Below, in pieces: positions 8,979 through 16,611 of a stretch of DNA of 64,000 bases. This DNA comes from Intestinimonas timonensis. Its GTDB lineage: Bacteria > Bacillota > Clostridia > Oscillospirales > Oscillospiraceae. A program made the position numbers and the translations under genes. Every line of letters begins with the position of its first letter. Positions within the stretch are counted from its first letter, which is position 1. A model generated the notes under the pieces. It made no database searches, was not told where the DNA came from, and was given only the letters and a program-made list of their open reading frames with translations. The stretch covers positions 397,643 through 461,642 of the forward strand of contig NZ_LR130817.1 of assembly GCF_900626145.1 (NCBI RefSeq), in the 5' to 3' direction.

Positions 8979-9686
8979 ATGACAGGCCATATCGTGCCCG
9001 GGGCGGGGAACCGCTTCCTGGTCCGCCTCTCCAGGGAGCGGCTGTTGGGGCTGCCTCTGCTGCGGGCAGAGGTACCGGGGAAGAGCCTGACACCCCGGCG
9101 GGTTCGGCGGACGGCTAAGGCACTTCGGAAAGCGGGCGTGGTACGGGTGCTGGCGCCGGAGGAGTTCCCACTCTGGAATGAGGTGCTGGGCCAGGGGCTC
9201 CGGCCGGTGGAGACGGGGGAACTGTGCCGGTCTCTGGCCGTCCCCGTCACTCTGGCGGCACTGGCGGGGGATGGGGTGCCGCTCCGGCAGGCCAGCGTGA
9301 CCCTGCAAGGGGACCGGGTCACCCGTGCCCTGCGTGCGGCAGCCATGGAGCTGTGCCCCCAGGTGCGTCAGCTTCTGGTGGAGGTCCCCTCCGGAGGCGA
9401 GGAGCTCCAGCGGGAACTGAGCCGGGAGTTCGGTCTGCCGGTGGTAGAGGGCGGGCCGGAGAGACAGACCCATCTGACCCTGTGCTTTTCGCCGTCCGGC
9501 GGAGCGGGAAGAGGACGGATCGCCGATCTCTCAGGGGAGACACCTGCTCTGGCAGAATACCGCTTCAGCCTGCGGGAGGGCGCTCTTCCGGTGGATGCCG
9601 CCGCCCTGCCGCTGCTCTCCGCCCTGTGGGGCTCCGGCCGGCTGGAGCGGAGCGATATTGCGGTTTCCCCCCATTTTCACACTTGA
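8979..9686 (+). CDS. Hypothetical protein
   Basis: 235 residues, not recognised. Arg- and Leu-rich, no membrane helix, no cofactor or zinc motif visible. Codon use matches the chromosomal neighbours. The start at 8979 is uncertain: upstream codons overlap the terminator at 8891-8925, so the frame before about 8930 cannot be coding. The position between a terminator and a strong promoter suggests its own small transcript. Confidence 0.6.
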   Translation: MTGHIVPGAGNRFLVRLSRERLLGLPLLRAEVPGKSLTPRRVRRTAKALRKAGVVRVLAPEEFPLWNEVLGQGLRPVETGELCRSLAVPVTLAALAGDGVPLRQASVTLQGDRVTRALRAAAMELCPQVRQLLVEVPSGGEELQRELSREFGLPVVEGGPERQTHLTLCFSPSGGAGRGRIADLSGETPALAEYRFSLREGALPVDAAALPLLSALWGSGRLERSDIAVSPHFHT

Positions 9687-9711
9687 CAGACTGGAGGAAA
9701 GTACATATAAT
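9683..9711 (+). promoter_or_regulatory. Consensus sigma-70 promoter for greA-lysS
   Basis: TTGACA (9683-9688), 17 bases, TATAAT (9706-9711): both boxes are perfect. The -35 box overlaps the stop codon of the preceding gene. Confidence 0.93.
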
Positions 9712-9828
9712 ACAGAATAATGTAAAGGTATCACTATTTGCATAGCAGATTATGACCGATAACGGTCTTTCCAGGGGAATTTGCCCCCATTTCCGCCGGA
9801 AAAGGCGCAGAAAGGAAGCAGAAACAGC

Positions 9829-10308
9829 ATGGCGAAAGAGTATAAACTGAGCCCTGAGCGTTTCAAGGCGCTCCAGGATGAGCTGGTCTATCTGAAGACC
9901 GTCCGTGAGAAGGAAGTGGCCGACCAGATCAAGGAGGCCCGGTCCTTCGGCGATCTGAGTGAGAACAGCGAATACGACGAGGCCAAGAACGAGCAGGGCA
10001 AGCTCTACTCCCGGATCGCGGAGGTGGAGGGAATCCTCCAGAACTGCGTGGTCATTGAGGAGGCCCACGACGAGAACCATAACGCGGTGCGTCTGGGCAG
10101 CAAGATCACGGTCCTGGACAAGGAGTTCAACGAGGAGGAGGTCTACCAGGTGGTAGGCTCCCAGGAGGCTGATCCCATGAACGGCCTCATTTCTGAGGAA
10201 TCTCCCTTCGGCAAGGCCCTGCTGGGCAAGGTCGTTGGAGATGACGTGGTGGTGGAGGCGCCCGCCGGCGTCCTGCGCTACCAGGTCTTAGATATTCAAA
10301 AGGCCTGA
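9829..10308 (+). CDS. greA: Transcription elongation factor GreA
   Basis: 159 residues. Rescues backtracked RNA polymerase by stimulating transcript cleavage. N-terminal coiled coil contains the acidic tip signature GDLSENSEYDEAKNEQG; the C-terminal FKBP-like domain includes SPFGKALLGKVVGD. Start ATG 9829 follows AAAGGAAGC. lysS starts 26 bases after its stop, an operon arrangement common in this group. Confidence 0.96.
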   Translation: MAKEYKLSPERFKALQDELVYLKTVREKEVADQIKEARSFGDLSENSEYDEAKNEQGKLYSRIAEVEGILQNCVVIEEAHDENHNAVRLGSKITVLDKEFNEEEVYQVVGSQEADPMNGLISEESPFGKALLGKVVGDDVVVEAPAGVLRYQVLDIQKA

Positions 10309-10334
10309 GAAAGGCAAGACAGGAGGAACCCGAA

Positions 10335-11837
10335 ATGACAGAAGAGAAGAACACAGGCGCTCCCGAGGAGCTGGACCTGTCCGAGCAGAGACGCATCCGC
10401 CGCACCAAGCTCAAAGAGCTCCAGGACGCGGGTCAGGACCCCTTCCAGATCACCAAATACATCGTCACTGCTCACAGCGCCGATGTGAAAGAGAAATTTG
10501 ATGAGATGGAGGGCAAACAGGTCTCCGTGGCGGGCCGCATCATGTCCAAACGTGGCATGGGCAAGGCCGTGTTCTGCGATCTTCAGGACGGGGAGGGCCG
10601 TATCCAGCTCTATGTCCGCATCGACGAGCTGGGCGAGGAGCCCTTTGCCAAGTTCAAGAAGACCGACATCGGCGACATCGTGGGCGTCGAGGGCGAGGTC
10701 TTCAAGACCAAGCGGGGCGAGATCTCCATCAAGGCCCATAAGGTCACCCTCCTGTCCAAGTCCCTCATCCCCCTGCCTGAGAAGTTCCACGGTCTGAAGG
10801 ACACCGAGACCCGGTTCCGTCAGCGCTACGTGGACCTCATCATGAACGAGGATGTGCGCCGGACCTTCGAGATCCGCACCAAGTTCATCAAGCACGTCCG
10901 TGCCTATCTGGACGCCCGGGACTATATGGAGGTGGAGACCCCCGTCCTCAACACCATCTCCGGCGGCGCCACTGCCCGGCCCTTCATTACCCACCACAAC
11001 ACCTTGGACATCGATATGTATATGCGTATCGCCACCGAGCTCCATCTGAAGCGCCTCATTGTGGGCGGCTTCGAGCGGGTGTATGAGATCGGCCGCATCT
11101 TCCGCAACGAGGGCATGGACCCCAAGCACAACCCCGAGTTCACCTCCATCGAGCTCTATGAGTCCTATGCCGACTTCCACGACATGATGGACATCACCGA
11201 GGGCATCCTGTCCTCCGCCGCCAAGGAGATCCTGGGCGACTACCATGTCCAGTGGCTGGGCACCGACATCGACCTGACCCCCGGCTGGCAGCGGCTGACC
11301 ATGATCGACGCCGTGAAGCAGTACGTGGGCGTGGACTTCACCGCCATCAGCGACGACGAGACCGCCTGCAGAGCCGCTGAGGCTGTGGGCATCGACCTGG
11401 AGGGCTGTGAGCGCACCTGGGGCACCGCCCTCTACGAGTGCTTTGACCAGCGGGTGGAGGAGAAGCTGATCCAGCCCACCTTCATCACCATGTACCCCGT
11501 GGAGGTCTCCCCCCTCACCAAGCGCTCCCCCAAGGATCCCCGCCTCACCGAGCGTTTCGAGCTTTTCATCAACCACGCCGAGTTCGCCAACGCCTTCTCC
11601 GAGCTCAACGACCCCATCGACCAGCGGGGCCGCTTCGAGCATGAGATTGCCCTCCGCGAGGCCGGTGACGATGAGGCCGGCATGATGGACGAGGACTTCA
11701 TCAACGCTCTGGAGTACGGCATGCCCCCCACGGGCGGCCTGGGTATCGGTATCGACCGTTGCGTCATGCTGCTGACCAACTCCGACACCATCCGTGAGGT
11801 CATTCTCTTCCCGACTATGAAACCCCTTGGGGACTAA
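10335..11837 (+). CDS. lysS: Lysine--tRNA ligase, class II
   Basis: 500 residues. Charges tRNA-Lys. N-terminal OB-fold anticodon-binding domain (about 60-170), then the class II catalytic core: motif 1 around YMEVETPVLN, motif 2 GRIFRNEGMDPKHNPEFT, motif 3 GGLGIGIDR. Length is normal. It is the last chromosomal gene before the composition changes; the prophage begins within about 60 bases of its stop codon, so the intact gene is retained after integration. Confidence 0.97.
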   Translation: MTEEKNTGAPEELDLSEQRRIRRTKLKELQDAGQDPFQITKYIVTAHSADVKEKFDEMEGKQVSVAGRIMSKRGMGKAVFCDLQDGEGRIQLYVRIDELGEEPFAKFKKTDIGDIVGVEGEVFKTKRGEISIKAHKVTLLSKSLIPLPEKFHGLKDTETRFRQRYVDLIMNEDVRRTFEIRTKFIKHVRAYLDARDYMEVETPVLNTISGGATARPFITHHNTLDIDMYMRIATELHLKRLIVGGFERVYEIGRIFRNEGMDPKHNPEFTSIELYESYADFHDMMDITEGILSSAAKEILGDYHVQWLGTDIDLTPGWQRLTMIDAVKQYVGVDFTAISDDETACRAAEAVGIDLEGCERTWGTALYECFDQRVEEKLIQPTFITMYPVEVSPLTKRSPKDPRLTERFELFINHAEFANAFSELNDPIDQRGRFEHEIALREAGDDEAGMMDEDFINALEYGMPPTGGLGIGIDRCVMLLTNSDTIREVILFPTMKPLGD

Positions 11838-11850
11838 TTCTCTAAAAACA

Positions 11851-11895
11851 CACGATATAGAGTGATTTCAAGCGAATTTGACACTATATATTGTG
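11851..11895. other. Candidate integrase core site (attL side)
   Basis: Imperfect inverted repeat CACGATATAGAGTG (11851-11864) and CACTATATATTGTG (11882-11895), 12 of 14 positions complementary, with a 17-base spacer, placed 14 bases after lysS. Inverted core arms flanking a spacer are the usual shape of a tyrosine-recombinase core site. The other prophage end is outside the window, so a duplicated core cannot be confirmed. Confidence 0.45.
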
Positions 11896-11919
11896 GTTTC
11901 GAGAAGGCCGGATTTTATC

Positions 11920-11969
11920 TTACCACAGCGTTACCACATTTGCCGAAAATACCACAGAGAAATGTGGTA
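11920..11969. repeat. TACCACA repeats, candidate integrase arm sites
   Basis: Three direct copies of TACCACA (11921-11927, 11932-11938, 11950-11956) and one inverted copy TGTGGTA (11963-11969) lie in 50 bases next to the putative core site. The cluster resembles arm-type binding sites of a lambda-type integrase. Confidence 0.45.
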
Positions 11970-12332
11970 GACTGGAAAGCTGGAATCTGACTGATTAGGG
12001 CGGCAAGCCCACCCAGATATAATCTGGTGATGGTCGCAGCAATGCGGTCTAACAGTGGTGTATCTCAGCCATAAGTGAGAAAGTTAGTCGGTACGGAGAC
12101 ATTAAACCCCTGCCAAGTGGTGTGACTGACACCTACAAATCTGACGCTCTCTGTGAATAGCGTAAACGCAGATCGTGGGCTTGCACATTAAGAGCCGTGA
12201 GGCAGCAAGAAAGCGATGCGACAGAAATCCGACGATTGGCGGATGAAGGAGTCGATGGTTGGCAGACAACGGAAAAATCAGTCATTTGAGAGGCGATACA
12301 TCATTGCGGTGGTGTGTCGCCTCTTCCTCTTT
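11970..12332 (+). ncRNA. Candidate structured non-coding RNA of about 350 bases
   Basis: No plausible reading frame, but dense hairpins: GGGC/GCCC at 11998-12010, CCAGAT/ATCTGG at 12013-12027, CGCA-GCAA-TGCG with a GNRA loop at 12035-12046, CTCA/TGAG at 12064-12079, GGTGT/ACACC at 12119-12133, GCG/CGC at 12160-12169, and a terminator-like stem at the end. It lacks the hallmark sequences of RNase P RNA, tmRNA, 6S or group II introns that I know. Large ornate RNAs (GOLLD, ROOL) occur in phages, but I cannot assign this to either. Strand is chosen from the 3' terminator. The 5' end is a guess. Confidence 0.45.
12290..12332 (+). terminator. Terminator-like hairpin closing the structured RNA
   Basis: GAGGCGA (12290-12296) pairs with TCGCCTC (12317-12323), followed by TTCCTCTTT. 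Confidence 0.6.
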
Positions 12333-12358
12333 ACATTGAATGTCGAAAGCGGTAGGTA

Positions 12359-12387
12359 TTGACATCGCATAGAGTTTCTGCTATACT
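12359..12387 (+). promoter_or_regulatory. Strong promoter of a small RNA unit
   Basis: TTGACA (12359-12364), 17 bases, TATACT (12382-12387). The terminator 66 bases further on leaves no room for a protein. Confidence 0.75.
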
Positions 12388-12393
12388 TTAAAT

Positions 12394-12487
12394 AGAAAAA
12401 CCTATCTTGTCAGCTCGAAAGAGTGAGACATTCAACTTTATGCTTTAACTGCGGACGGAGGGTAATCTGCCCTCCGTCCATCTTTTC
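12394..12487 (+). ncRNA. Small RNA of about 90 bases
   Basis: Defined by the promoter at 12359-12387 and the strong hairpin terminator at 12453-12487. The transcript would have a short unstructured 5' part and end in the GGACGGAGGG stem. The reading frame that runs across it (12,423-12,638) passes through two terminators and has no ribosome-binding site, so I regard the unit as non-coding. Confidence 0.5.
12453..12487 (+). terminator. Intrinsic terminator of the small RNA
   Basis: GGACGGAGGG (12453-12462) pairs with CCCTCCGTCC (12470-12479), then ATCTTTTCT. Confidence 0.85.
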
Positions 12488-12532
12488 TATATTGACAATT
12501 AAGAGCTGGTCGAATATCGGCTCTTTTACAAA

Positions 12533-12567
12533 GGGAGCCGGCTTGATGCCGGCTCCCTATTTTTTTC
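12533..12567. terminator. Second hairpin terminator, possibly bidirectional
   Basis: GGGAGCCGGC (12533-12542) pairs with GCCGGCTCCC (12548-12557), followed by TATTTTTTT on the plus strand. On the minus strand it would sit downstream of the integrase operon end. A small AAGAGC/GCTCTT hairpin lies just upstream (12501-12523). Confidence 0.85.
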
Positions 12568-12718
12568 ATAAAACAAGGGTACAGAAATCCGTTGAGGAAA
12601 TCTGTACCCTATTTTTTCTCGTGCGCAGCCCAGGATAGCCCAGGAGCGACGATTAAGCTTTAGGAGTGTAGTTTCACCAGTAAAGGCATTGAGCGCTCTG
12701 AGAGCCGTCTACGGGCTT

Positions 12719-13300
12719 TTATTGAGGCTTGTTAAATCTGGTGCATTTGCAGTGTCCGTATGGATCGCTGTGTCGCAGCCAATAGCTACCGACTTCCACT
12801 GTACGACCACAGTTTTGGCAGAGACATTTCCATCTGGTTTCATTGCCGGCGATCCGTTCATTCTGCACTGGCTCGATTACTTTGAGATAGCCAAATGTCT
12901 GGCCTGTAAGGTCGTGCTGGAGTTGGAACTGGGAGCAGCCACAGGATTTGGTTTTACCTTTCCTGAGACTGTCTGATAGGACGGATACTGTGCTCCCGCA
13001 CTCACACTTACAAATCCACCTTGCTTTCCCGTTTTCAGTGGTAGTATCTTTCTGGATTACAGTAAGTTTTCCATATACTTTGCCTGTCAAATCAATGAGG
13101 GTAGGAGATTGCTTATGCCTCAAACACCCACATGATTTTGTACCATTTTCTTTGAGCAAATTAGTAGATGACACAATAACGGTCTTCCCACACTCACATT
13201 GACAGAGCCACATGGGGCGACCAGGCTTGCGGTCTTCTACTCTTTTCAAAACGGTAAGCAAACCGAATGTTTGACCAGATAAGTCAACGAGTTTACCCAC
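12719..13300 (-). CDS. Cys-rich triple-repeat protein (SCGC-type zinc-ribbon repeats)
   Basis: 193 residues made of three copies of one unit of about 60 residues: DLTGQ.FG.L.V, then W.C.CECG, then a K/N-rich turn and SCGC. The four Cys per unit suggest a zinc knuckle. The same unit precedes AP2/HNH domains in phage homing-type proteins, but no nuclease domain is present here. Start is GTG 13300, supported by GGGAGG upstream. It follows the integrase with about 14 bases between, so the two are probably one transcript. Function unknown; nucleic-acid binding is an inference. Confidence 0.7.
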   Translation of the reverse strand: MGKLVDLSGQTFGLLTVLKRVEDRKPGRPMWLCQCECGKTVIVSSTNLLKENGTKSCGCLRHKQSPTLIDLTGKVYGKLTVIQKDTTTENGKARWICKCECGSTVSVLSDSLRKGKTKSCGCSQFQLQHDLTGQTFGYLKVIEPVQNERIAGNETRWKCLCQNCGRTVEVGSYWLRHSDPYGHCKCTRFNKPQ

Positions 13301-13314
13301 AAAAATCCCTCCCG

Positions 13315-14589
13315 TCAAGATATCTTGATTTTACCTTCGAGATTTGCAAAGGACTGTTTTTTCACTTCCTTGGTAGCCTCGGCGTAGATATTCATGGTGG
13401 TTTCGATATCGGCGTGTCCCATGATTTCCTGGATTGCTTTGATGTTCTTCTCGACTTCGCAATATCTGGTGCAGAATGTGTGACGGAGATTGTGGGCGGA
13501 GAAGTGACGGATCAAAACAGGATCACGGCCATCTCTGTCGGCCTGGATGGTTTCGTCTTCGATATAGGCAGCACAAATGCGGTCAATGGCACGGTTGACG
13601 CTGTGAGGGGATAGTGGATCGCCATACCGATTTTGAAAGATAAATCCCGTATAGCCGTCTATAATAGACTCATTAAAGCCTATGATTTCTTGCTTTGCCC
13701 ATTCTGTGCGCAGCGCCTCTTTGACTTCTTCCAGCATGGGGACGATACGGGTGCCGGCCTCTGTCTTTGGCGTTTCAATATGGAAACGGGCTTTGGATTC
13801 ACCCTCATATTTCCGATATACCATGTTGTGGTTGATGCTGATAATCCCGTCCTCAAAGTCGCAGTCCTCCCAGCGCAGGCCAATGACTTCACCAATGCGG
13901 CAACCAGTTCCAAGAAGAACAGTAAAGAGCGGAAGCCAGTGGTTATAAATTTTACTGCTTTTAATATAGTCGATGAAAGCTGCCTGCTCTGCTTTAGTCA
14001 GAGCGTGACGCTTTGGCTTTTCCCAATTGTTGCTTTTCTTGATTTCTGCCATAGCGCCGGTGGCGGGATTGATACGGATATAACCATCACGCACGGCCAT
14101 CGTAAAGACAGGGTGGATGATGGTGTGAATGATTTCCATGGAATTGGGCTTAAATCCACGCTCTCTGATGAGGCGGTTATAGTAAGCCTTGACATCTGAA
14201 TACTTAATGCTTGAGATTTTCTTCTTGCCAATATCGTCTTGGACATACTTCTTGTACATATAGAGATAGTTGGCGCGGGTGGATTGTTTCAGCTCTGGCT
14301 TATTAGAGATATAGAGATTGAAGAGGTCATTCAAAGTAGCCCTGTTTTCTACGGTGGCTTTGATACCATCTTCAAGGTCACGGATGATTTTCCGTTCCTT
14401 TTCTCTAAGGCTCAGATCATCCTTACAACCAGGAGGGAGGCGGTCAGTTGGCACAAGCCGCCTGCTGTATACATCGTGCCGGTTGCCATCTGCGTCGGTG
14501 TAGGTGAAACGATAGGTGCCATCTTTGCGCTGAGTTTCACGGTCTTTAAGAATACGGCCTTTATTGTCGGTTCGTTTTTGACCGGCCAT
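13315..14589 (-). CDS. int: Tyrosine recombinase (prophage integrase)
   Basis: 424 residues. Arm-binding N-terminal region, SAM-like core-binding domain (about 80-180), then the catalytic domain with Arg231 (LGTGCRIGEVIGLRW), His-x-x-Arg at 366-369 (HNLRH), His392 (IMGHADIETT) and nucleophile Tyr402 (NIYAEA): the full catalytic set. Inserts and excises the prophage. Located close to the chromosomal junction, as expected. Read from its own minus-strand promoter at 14,642-14,670. Confidence 0.96.
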   Translation of the reverse strand: MAGQKRTDNKGRILKDRETQRKDGTYRFTYTDADGNRHDVYSRRLVPTDRLPPGCKDDLSLREKERKIIRDLEDGIKATVENRATLNDLFNLYISNKPELKQSTRANYLYMYKKYVQDDIGKKKISSIKYSDVKAYYNRLIRERGFKPNSMEIIHTIIHPVFTMAVRDGYIRINPATGAMAEIKKSNNWEKPKRHALTKAEQAAFIDYIKSSKIYNHWLPLFTVLLGTGCRIGEVIGLRWEDCDFEDGIISINHNMVYRKYEGESKARFHIETPKTEAGTRIVPMLEEVKEALRTEWAKQEIIGFNESIIDGYTGFIFQNRYGDPLSPHSVNRAIDRICAAYIEDETIQADRDGRDPVLIRHFSAHNLRHTFCTRYCEVEKNIKAIQEIMGHADIETTMNIYAEATKEVKKQSFANLEGKIKIS

Positions 14590-14641
14590 GACATTCTCTC
14601 CTTTCGTAAGATTTAAGAAAATAAATTCACTCTACAATTAC

Positions 14642-14670
14642 ATGATAAATCAAAGAGCGAAATTCGTCAA
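14642..14670 (-). promoter_or_regulatory. Integrase promoter
   Basis: On the minus strand: TTGACG (14670-14665), 17 bases, TATCAT (14647-14642), reading toward the integrase start at 14589. Confidence 0.75.
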
Positions 14671-14709
14671 GGGATAAAATCGCTGAAAAGTTACTTTTGA
14701 AATTTAGCG

Positions 14710-14738
14710 TTGATTTTATTCGTGCGTTAGTTTACAAT
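14710..14738 (+). promoter_or_regulatory. Promoter of the small HTH gene
   Basis: TTGATT (14710-14715), 17 bases, TACAAT (14733-14738), divergent from the integrase promoter. The two promoters share a 174-base region and could be co-regulated. Confidence 0.75.
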
Positions 14739-14763
14739 TAAGATAATAGGGGAGGGGAAGCCC

Positions 14764-14973
14764 ATGATGACAGAGAAGATCCGTATTGCCTTAATCAAGC
14801 AGAATAGGAGCGTAAAAGACCTTGCTGCCGCCATAGGCTGTACCTCTCAAAATCTGAGCGGAAAGTTCAAGCGGGACAACTTCAGCGAAAAGGAATTGGT
14901 GGAGATCGCTGAGGCACTTGGATACCGATATGAAGGTAAATTCATCAACAAAGAAACCGGGGAAGAGATATAA
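14764..14973 (+). CDS. Small XRE-type helix-turn-helix protein
   Basis: 69 residues, essentially one HTH: KIRIALIKQNRSVKDLAAAIGCTSQNLSGKFKRDNFSEKELVEIAEALGY. Likely a Cro-like or excision/integration regulator, given its divergence from the integrase gene. AGGGGAGGGGAAG precedes the start; a second in-frame ATG follows directly. Ends at a terminator 29 bases downstream, so it is monocistronic. Confidence 0.85.
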   Translation: MMTEKIRIALIKQNRSVKDLAAAIGCTSQNLSGKFKRDNFSEKELVEIAEALGYRYEGKFINKETGEEI

Positions 14974-15001
14974 AACATATGTTCGAGTTCTAAAGCTTTA
15001 T

Positions 15002-15030
15002 AAACGGGGTGCGCTGCACCCCGTTTTTTT
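15002..15030. terminator. Bidirectional terminator between convergent units
   Basis: ACGGGGTGC (15004-15012) pairs with GCACCCCGT (15016-15024), T run on the plus side and AAA/TTT flanks on the minus side. It closes the HTH gene and the 44-kb leftward array. Confidence 0.85.
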
Positions 15031-15472
15031 ACGCAATAATGACTGCCTGAATTGATCCCGCCTCGTCTACAAAAGATGATTTGGCCGCAATGACAGGGCG
15101 ATTAACTGCCTCTGCCCACGGGTTCACATAGACACCAACATCTCCGTACTTTTCCTGGATCTCCTGCAAGTCCCTAATGATTTCGGAAATCTTTGCTGCT
15201 CTGTGTTCACCTTTTGTTTGACTCGGCGGTATAGTCGTAATTTCGCCTGCTCCATTACACATACTGCATTTTCTAATGCCACGAACCCCAGGAGCGATAG
15301 CAACATATCCCGTTCCGTTACACTCTTCGCATTTCAAAATCAACACCCCATTTATAGACTTATTTTTCTGTAAAATGTCTATCATCGCGTCCAGTTCGGT
15401 ATCTGAAATGGCTGGCACCCTATCCCATACGGGTGTTGCTCTAACCATCTTCAGGTATTCAATAATTCCCAT
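15029..15472 (-). CDS. Hypothetical phage protein with DnaJ-type zinc finger
   Basis: 147 residues, last gene of the leftward array. Two CxxCxGxG motifs (CEECNGTGYV and CSMCNGAGEI, about residues 49 and 68) form a DnaJ-like zinc site; no J domain. Start at 15472 (MGIIEYLK) is preferred because AAAGG lies upstream; an ATG five codons earlier lacks one. Function unknown. Confidence 0.65.
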   Translation of the reverse strand: MGIIEYLKMVRATPVWDRVPAISDTELDAMIDILQKNKSINGVLILKCEECNGTGYVAIAPGVRGIRKCSMCNGAGEITTIPPSQTKGEHRAAKISEIIRDLQEIQEKYGDVGVYVNPWAEAVNRPVIAAKSSFVDEAGSIQAVIIA

Positions 15473-15495
15473 AAAATAACCTTTCATTTATCTTT

Positions 15496-15870
15496 TCAGA
15501 ACAGCATAACAATAGCAGTGACGGCTATTTGCGACATATGAATGAGCTGGTCATGCCATAGATTTATCTTTTTGCGGTTTGCTTTCAAATCGTCTACTAA
15601 AGCATGGACGAAAACATTGATCAAGAAGTATACCAGGAAAAACCAGGAGATGTTGAACGACATAGTAACAGCGATAGGGAGCATAATCATAAATGCCCAA
15701 CTGAAACTGTGCATTAGGAGCGCCCAGATGTAGTCGTATTTGTATAGAGGCTGCGGCGCATTTTCTTTCCACCATTGCTTTTGCTTTGCAGAGGCCAACC
15801 ACCCTTGTAGGTAGTAATCATCGACGATATGGAAGAAAATCATCCATAGAATGATAAAGGCTTTACTCAT
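15496..15870 (-). CDS. DUF3307-like membrane protein
   Basis: 124 residues, mostly hydrophobic, about four helices. N-terminal FHIVDDYYLQGWLA matches the DUF3307 pattern (H..DF.LQ); the C-terminus has HALVDDLKANRKKINLWHDQLIH. The family occurs in phages and has no established role. Its start codon overlaps the upstream stop (ATGA), so it is translationally coupled. Confidence 0.7.
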   Translation of the reverse strand: MSKAFIILWMIFFHIVDDYYLQGWLASAKQKQWWKENAPQPLYKYDYIWALLMHSFSWAFMIMLPIAVTMSFNISWFFLVYFLINVFVHALVDDLKANRKKINLWHDQLIHMSQIAVTAIVMLF

Positions 15871-16601
15871 ATCCCAAACCTCCTACAAGCACCATCGATA
15901 TCAATGTGATCTCCAGGCTTTAGAGAAGGGAAGAGGGCGTTGTTGATGTCGGCAATCCAACCATTTTCACTATTGCCAATGCCTACAATATCGCTGTTCT
16001 TGATGTGTTCTACATATTCCGCAGTTGGGAATAGGTTCTTGATTGCTTTAATAGCTTCAATTTCCTTACCAGAAAGCGGAGTCGTTTTTACAATACGCTC
16101 TGGGTAGTTAATAATCTGGCTTAAAGCTTCTGCTGGGAGCCTACCTTCGTCGCTTACAATATCTCCATTTTCATCTATGCGGCAGGTTCGTGTTATTCTT
16201 GTGGCATGAGATGTATATGTGATGCAAAATTTCTCTCCCTGCTCAACTCCAAGAACATCACAAATTCTTGGCGACTTAATATTGCACTTGTCATCGTATA
16301 GATGAAATTCTCCGGTCACAGTGCATTTTACCTTTGGCGGATTGCTGGTATAGCACATACCGTCTGTTTTATTACATTGACCACAAAGCTTTGCCATTGC
16401 CTGTTGTTCACTCCAATCTTTGAACTCTTTACAGGTATCGTTGCAAACTTCAACTCCATTTTCGTTTGCAGTTCCCCAACCATGATCGCACCCATCGCAT
16501 GGGTGTTTGCTTCTTAAAAGGTATTCAGGTTTGCTGGCCGGACACTCTCTGCATGAGCGCATTTCGTATGCTCCGCAGCCACCGGATTTATAACAAGGCA
16601 T
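15867..16601 (-). CDS. Cys-rich phage protein with a C-terminal domain shared with the 18.2-kb gene
   Basis: About 244 residues. N-terminal Cys clusters (CYKSGGCGAYEMRSCRECP, CDGCDHGWG, CGQCNKTDGMCY) suggest two or more zinc sites. The C-terminal part has PRICDVLGVEQGEKF and LFPSLKPGDHIDI, nearly the same as in the gene at 18,169-19,263. Longer frames start inside the upstream DUF1848 gene, so I take ATG 16601 (or 16607), preceded by TGAGGT. Function unknown. Confidence 0.6.
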   Translation of the reverse strand: MPCYKSGGCGAYEMRSCRECPASKPEYLLRSKHPCDGCDHGWGTANENGVEVCNDTCKEFKDWSEQQAMAKLCGQCNKTDGMCYTSNPPKVKCTVTGEFHLYDDKCNIKSPRICDVLGVEQGEKFCITYTSHATRITRTCRIDENGDIVSDEGRLPAEALSQIINYPERIVKTTPLSGKEIEAIKAIKNLFPTAEYVEHIKNSDIVGIGNSENGWIADINNALFPSLKPGDHIDIDGACRRFGI

Positions 16602-16611
16602 TTGCATTACC

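Noticed and set aside
10296..11642. 448-codon minus-strand frame opposite lysS
   Set aside because: Mirror of lysS codons; Leu/Gly/Val/His-rich and without family features.
11970..12332. RNase P RNA, tmRNA or 6S RNA
   Set aside because: None of their hallmark sequences occur, and a tRNA-like 3' end is absent.
12423..12638. 71-codon plus-strand frame after the small RNA
   Set aside because: Crosses two strong terminators and lacks a ribosome-binding site.
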